Part shown: positions 61,022-64,000 of the stretch, piece by piece
How positions within the stretch are numbered: position 1 is the first letter of the stretch
How the letters are laid out: each line of letters starts with the position of its first letter
NCBI GenBank assembly: GCA_949130485.1
Contig: OX422194.1
Location: 1 to 64,000, forward strand
From: Agelas oroides
Lineage: Eukaryota; Porifera; Demospongiae; Agelasida; Agelasidae
Direction of reading: 5' to 3'
Length of the DNA: 64,000 nt
Position numbers and translations under genes: made by a program
Notes under the pieces: model-generated
What the model saw: only the letters and a program-made list of their open reading frames with translations
What the model was told of the DNA's origin: nothing
Database searches by the model: none

Positions 61022-64000
61022 ATGGCCTTCATAAGGAGGACCAGATGGACTGTGAGTGAAGCTAGCCGAAGCTAAACCACTAGTCCCAATGCGAGCATGT
61101 CACAAATCTCCCCCCTTCCCTCCCCCTCACACCACCACGCACCACACCCTCCCCCGTCACTCATCACACGCTCAGGTTTTGGTGGGGACGCTGGTGTTGC
61201 TTATGTTCTGTCTCAATGTGGTATTTATTGTGGACCTTGCTGTCAACCATCGAGCTCACAGTAACCGCCACCAACACTTGTGGTGCATGTGTGCACTTCT
61301 GTCATACACCCTCCCTCCGCAGGCCAGCTGATGACTGCTCTGCAGGATAGAGGTGCAGGAGTGGTTACAGGAGAGAAATCCATGAAGCATTTTATCAACC
61401 TCCGTGTGAAGTCCAGCAAGACGGCTATGGAGATCCACATTGGCACTAACCTGGTGAAGCAGCTAGTGGTCAAGAAGCTGATCAGCAGATTTAATGGCTC
61501 CGTCTTCTCCCCAGGTCTACAGCAGCAGCTCACGGGAACAGAGGGGCATTCACATTGTAGTGCTCAATGAGGCCACTGTGAGAACACACTGTGTGTGTAT
61601 GTTGGGGGGGAGGGGGGGGGGGGGGGGGGGTGTAGTGCATCACCTCCTCCCCCCCCTCTCCTCTCCTCCCCCCCTTCTCCTCTCCTGCCTCCTCCCTCCT
61701 CTCCTCCCCCCCTTCTCCTCTCCTACCTCCTCCCTCCTCTCCTCCCCCTCTCTCCCTCCTCTCTTTCTCTCAGGGTAAGCTGATGGCATCGCGGGTGTTT
61801 GACACATACATTCCTGGCTCAGAGGAGCACTTGGTCTCTTTCATCAACTTCATCAACAATGGCAGGGTGTTGTGCATGGCTGTACAAGTGAGTAGGGCAT
61901 ACCAGGAGGGGAGGGGAGGGGAGAGCTCACCAGGGGATTTGCAGTTATTGATGTTTCTCCACCTGTGTAGGACGAGGCCACCTTCTCTCTGCACGACCCT
62001 GGCAGGAACGCAATAAAGGCACTTGGAAGCAAGCTTATTTGTGAGGATGTCCCTGTTATCAATGAGGAGGTCATGTTTACTGTCTCCTGAACCTTCACCT
62101 AGCCACCCTGTCCTGGCGAGACATGTGGGCGTTTGTGACAGTGAAGGGCGGAGACCCAGTGGGGGAGGACATAGGGAAGGCAGTGGATGTGCAGAGCTGG
62201 GGGGCTTCTGTAACTCTAGCTGTCACCCTCCCCCTCTCTGACTCCAGTGAGCCTCACACTACATAGTACAGTGTCTACACTGGCTGCTGAATTCTCTAAT
62301 GTCCCTCCCTCCCTCCCTCCCTCTTTATGCCTAGCTGTTGAGTGTGATTGGCCAACTACCCCAGAGAACCACCGTAGGAAGGTGTTTTGCTCGCGGTACG
62401 AGGGGTACGGTGCCCTCTGCCACTGTGCCAACCCGCTCCCCCTCAACATCAGAGCACCCAAGGTCAGCACATACACAAACTGGCAGTGTTACACACGTGC
62501 ACACACACACCCTCCCTCTCTCTCCCTTCCCTGCAGTTGGTTAACAGTAATGTTGCTAATGTGCCAGTGAGCATCATAGCAAGCAATAGGCCTCTCTACC
62601 TCTTCAGGTATGGCCCAAACTACCATCTCATCACCCGTTCACCTCTCACCCATTCACCTCTCACCCGTTCACCTCCCACCCATTCACCTTTACTCACTCC
62701 TCCATTCATCCCCCCTCCCACACACAGAATGCTGCGTGGTCTCCTCTCAGTTCCTGGTGCCAACACGTCCCTCGTCTCGGTGTTTGTGGACGGGTTCTTC
62801 CAGGAACCAGTGGATGTAGCTGGCCTCTTCAATATCCGAGCAATACAGGTATTCCTCACTTTGCAGCTGAATGTACAGTCACCACACTCTCCTGTCACAC
62901 TCTCCTGTCACACTCTCACTAGCATGAGCCACAGAGCCAGAAGAACGGGAGGATCTCACAGCACTACAAGGCCAGCCTCACACAGACCTTTGATCATCAC
63001 CCAGTAAGCCTACCCCTCTGCTATATGCTGTTCTGCCAGTGGGTAAGCCCCTGTCATTATCCTAATCCTAGCATGCCAAGTATGCCATCATCATTGAAGA
63101 GGACCTGGATGTCTCACCTGACTTCTTCAGCTACTTTAGTCAGACGGCTCCCTTGCTTGAGGAGGACAAATCTGTGTATTGCATCTCTGCCTGGAATGAC
63201 CAGGGCTATGAACACTCCTGTCAGGACCCCTCCCTCCTCTACCGTGTAGAGACCATGCCTGGACTTGGCTGGCAAGTATAACAACAGGAAAGCACCACTG
63301 CATCCCCTTACTCCTTCCTGTCCTTCCCTTCTTCCCTCCCTCTCCCTTCCTCTCTTTAGGATGCTGAAGAGAACACTTTTCAAGGAGGAGCTAGAACCAA
63401 ACTGGCCAGGCCCTGACAAGGTATCATGTTCATGCAATGCTCCACTGTGGCTATTGTAAGGCAGTACTTTGTTCATGCTTAGCTGTGGGACTGGGACATG
63501 TGGATGAGGCTCAATGTCATTCGCAAGGACAGGTCAGTGAGACATGATAGCACTTCCTTCTGAAGTGCATGTCGTTGAGCCCCTCCCCCCTCTCACACGC
63601 ACACACATGCATCAGGGAGTGTATTATCCCAGACATCTCCAGGACCTACCACTTTGGCTCCACTGGACTGAACATGAACCCCTACTTCCAGGTATGGCCT
63701 ACCTCCGCTATGCACACCCACACTCCCTCCACTGTACCCACTGCCCCTGTCCCAGGATCGCTACTTTAAGAGACACAGTCTGAACACACTTCCAGACGTC
63801 TCACTGAAGGACGTCAACAGGTACGCACACTACATTAGGGTGCTCTTCTTATCATGATAGTCAGGTATGCTCCCAAGGCCTCTCACACTCCTAGCTTTCA
63901 GTGTTGTTCATGCTGCAAGCTGGGAGTGTGGGAGGCTACTATATACTCAGTGTGTTGTTCCTGCAGCTTGAAGAAGGAGGAGTATGAAGTGATCATACAC
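61022..64000 (+). CDS. POMGNT1: O-mannose beta-1,2-GlcNAc transferase POMGNT1, 3' end outside window
   Basis: Golgi type II enzyme adding GlcNAc to O-mannose on alpha-dystroglycan-type glycoproteins. Exons seen: 61022-61051, 61176-61260, 61323-61453, 61515-61577, 61774-61887, 61971-62040, 62103-62246, 62335-62462, 62537-62607, 62728-62848, 62923-63003, 63072-63271, 63360-63420, 63483-63532, 63616-63691, 63756-63820, 63967 onward. N-terminal anchor: [20 protein letters not shown]. Stem (PANDER-like) domain: [39 protein letters not shown]...[16 protein letters not shown]13 catalytic domain: [34 protein letters not shown] with the metal-binding acidic motif; [35 protein letters not shown]. Intron 12 uses a GC donor (GCAAGT). 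The end [12 protein letters not shown] shows that only the last residues are missing. Confidence 0.93.
61604..61770. repeat. Poly-G and polypyrimidine stretch in POMGNT1 intron 4
   Basis: A G-run of more than 18 bases around 61611-61630 (one A near its start) is followed by about 130 bp of C/T-only repeats (CTCCTCCCCCCCTTCTCCTC) leading into the exon 5 acceptor. Confidence 0.85.

Overview
This window is a eukaryotic chromosome end. It opens with about 446 bp of TTAGGG-type telomere (read here as its C-rich strand), so base 1 is the left tip. It then runs through about 27 kb of layered subtelomeric satellites, about 10 kb of repeat- and relic-rich DNA, and from about 38.3 kb a dense cluster of intron-containing genes. 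Every recognised gene is an animal ortholog (AGL, ATG4 of the C/D type, EXOSC3, secreted cyclophilin B, NDUFB7, YJU2B, PHOSPHO2-like, WDR83OS/Asterix, UBE3C, POMGNT1). Introns are mostly 50-300 bp and intergenic gaps are about 80-280 bp. POMGNT1 and the telomere motif point to a metazoan. The compactness and the many small foldback repeats make me suspect a sponge or other early-branching animal, but that is inference.

Layout: 1-446 telomere; 447-4358 a very uniform 55-bp satellite; 4359-4700 a CpG-rich linker with a strong hairpin; 4701-21318 a satellite of 10/11-bp subunits grouped into units of about 53 bp, G-rich on the + strand; 21319-21745 the same family in the opposite orientation; 21746-26775 an AT-rich 22-bp satellite; 26776-27080 a degenerate GGGACA array. 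From 27.1 to 38.3 kb there is no intact gene that I can defend. This stretch holds a protein-kinase pseudogene, a 1.1-kb polypurine tract, several foldback or MITE-like elements (one about 740 bp with arms of about 130 bp), a 33-bp minisatellite, a decayed LINE reverse-transcriptase tail and two coiled-coil exons.

Genes: ATG4 (+) and a NADAR-domain gene (+) lie head to tail, 90 bp apart. They converge on AGL (-), behind which lies EXOSC3 (-). EXOSC3 shares a divergent promoter with PPIB (+). An unrecognised possible - strand gene and NDUFB7 (+) follow, then YJU2B (-) divergent with a PHOSPHO2-like gene (+), then WDR83OS (+) converging on UBE3C (-). UBE3C diverges from POMGNT1 (+), which runs off the right edge. 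The proteins are housekeeping functions (autophagy, glycogen breakdown, RNA decay, ER folding and membrane insertion, complex I, splicing, ubiquitination, O-mannosyl glycosylation). They do not form one pathway; what links them is compact packing with shared promoters.

The most notable observation is a 52-bp, 51/52-identical inverted copy of PHOSPHO2-like coding sequence inside a 97-bp intron of UBE3C, which looks like intron DNA derived from a neighbouring exon. Exon coordinates were worked out by hand from splice signals, reading-frame continuity and family similarity, and may be off by one base in places.
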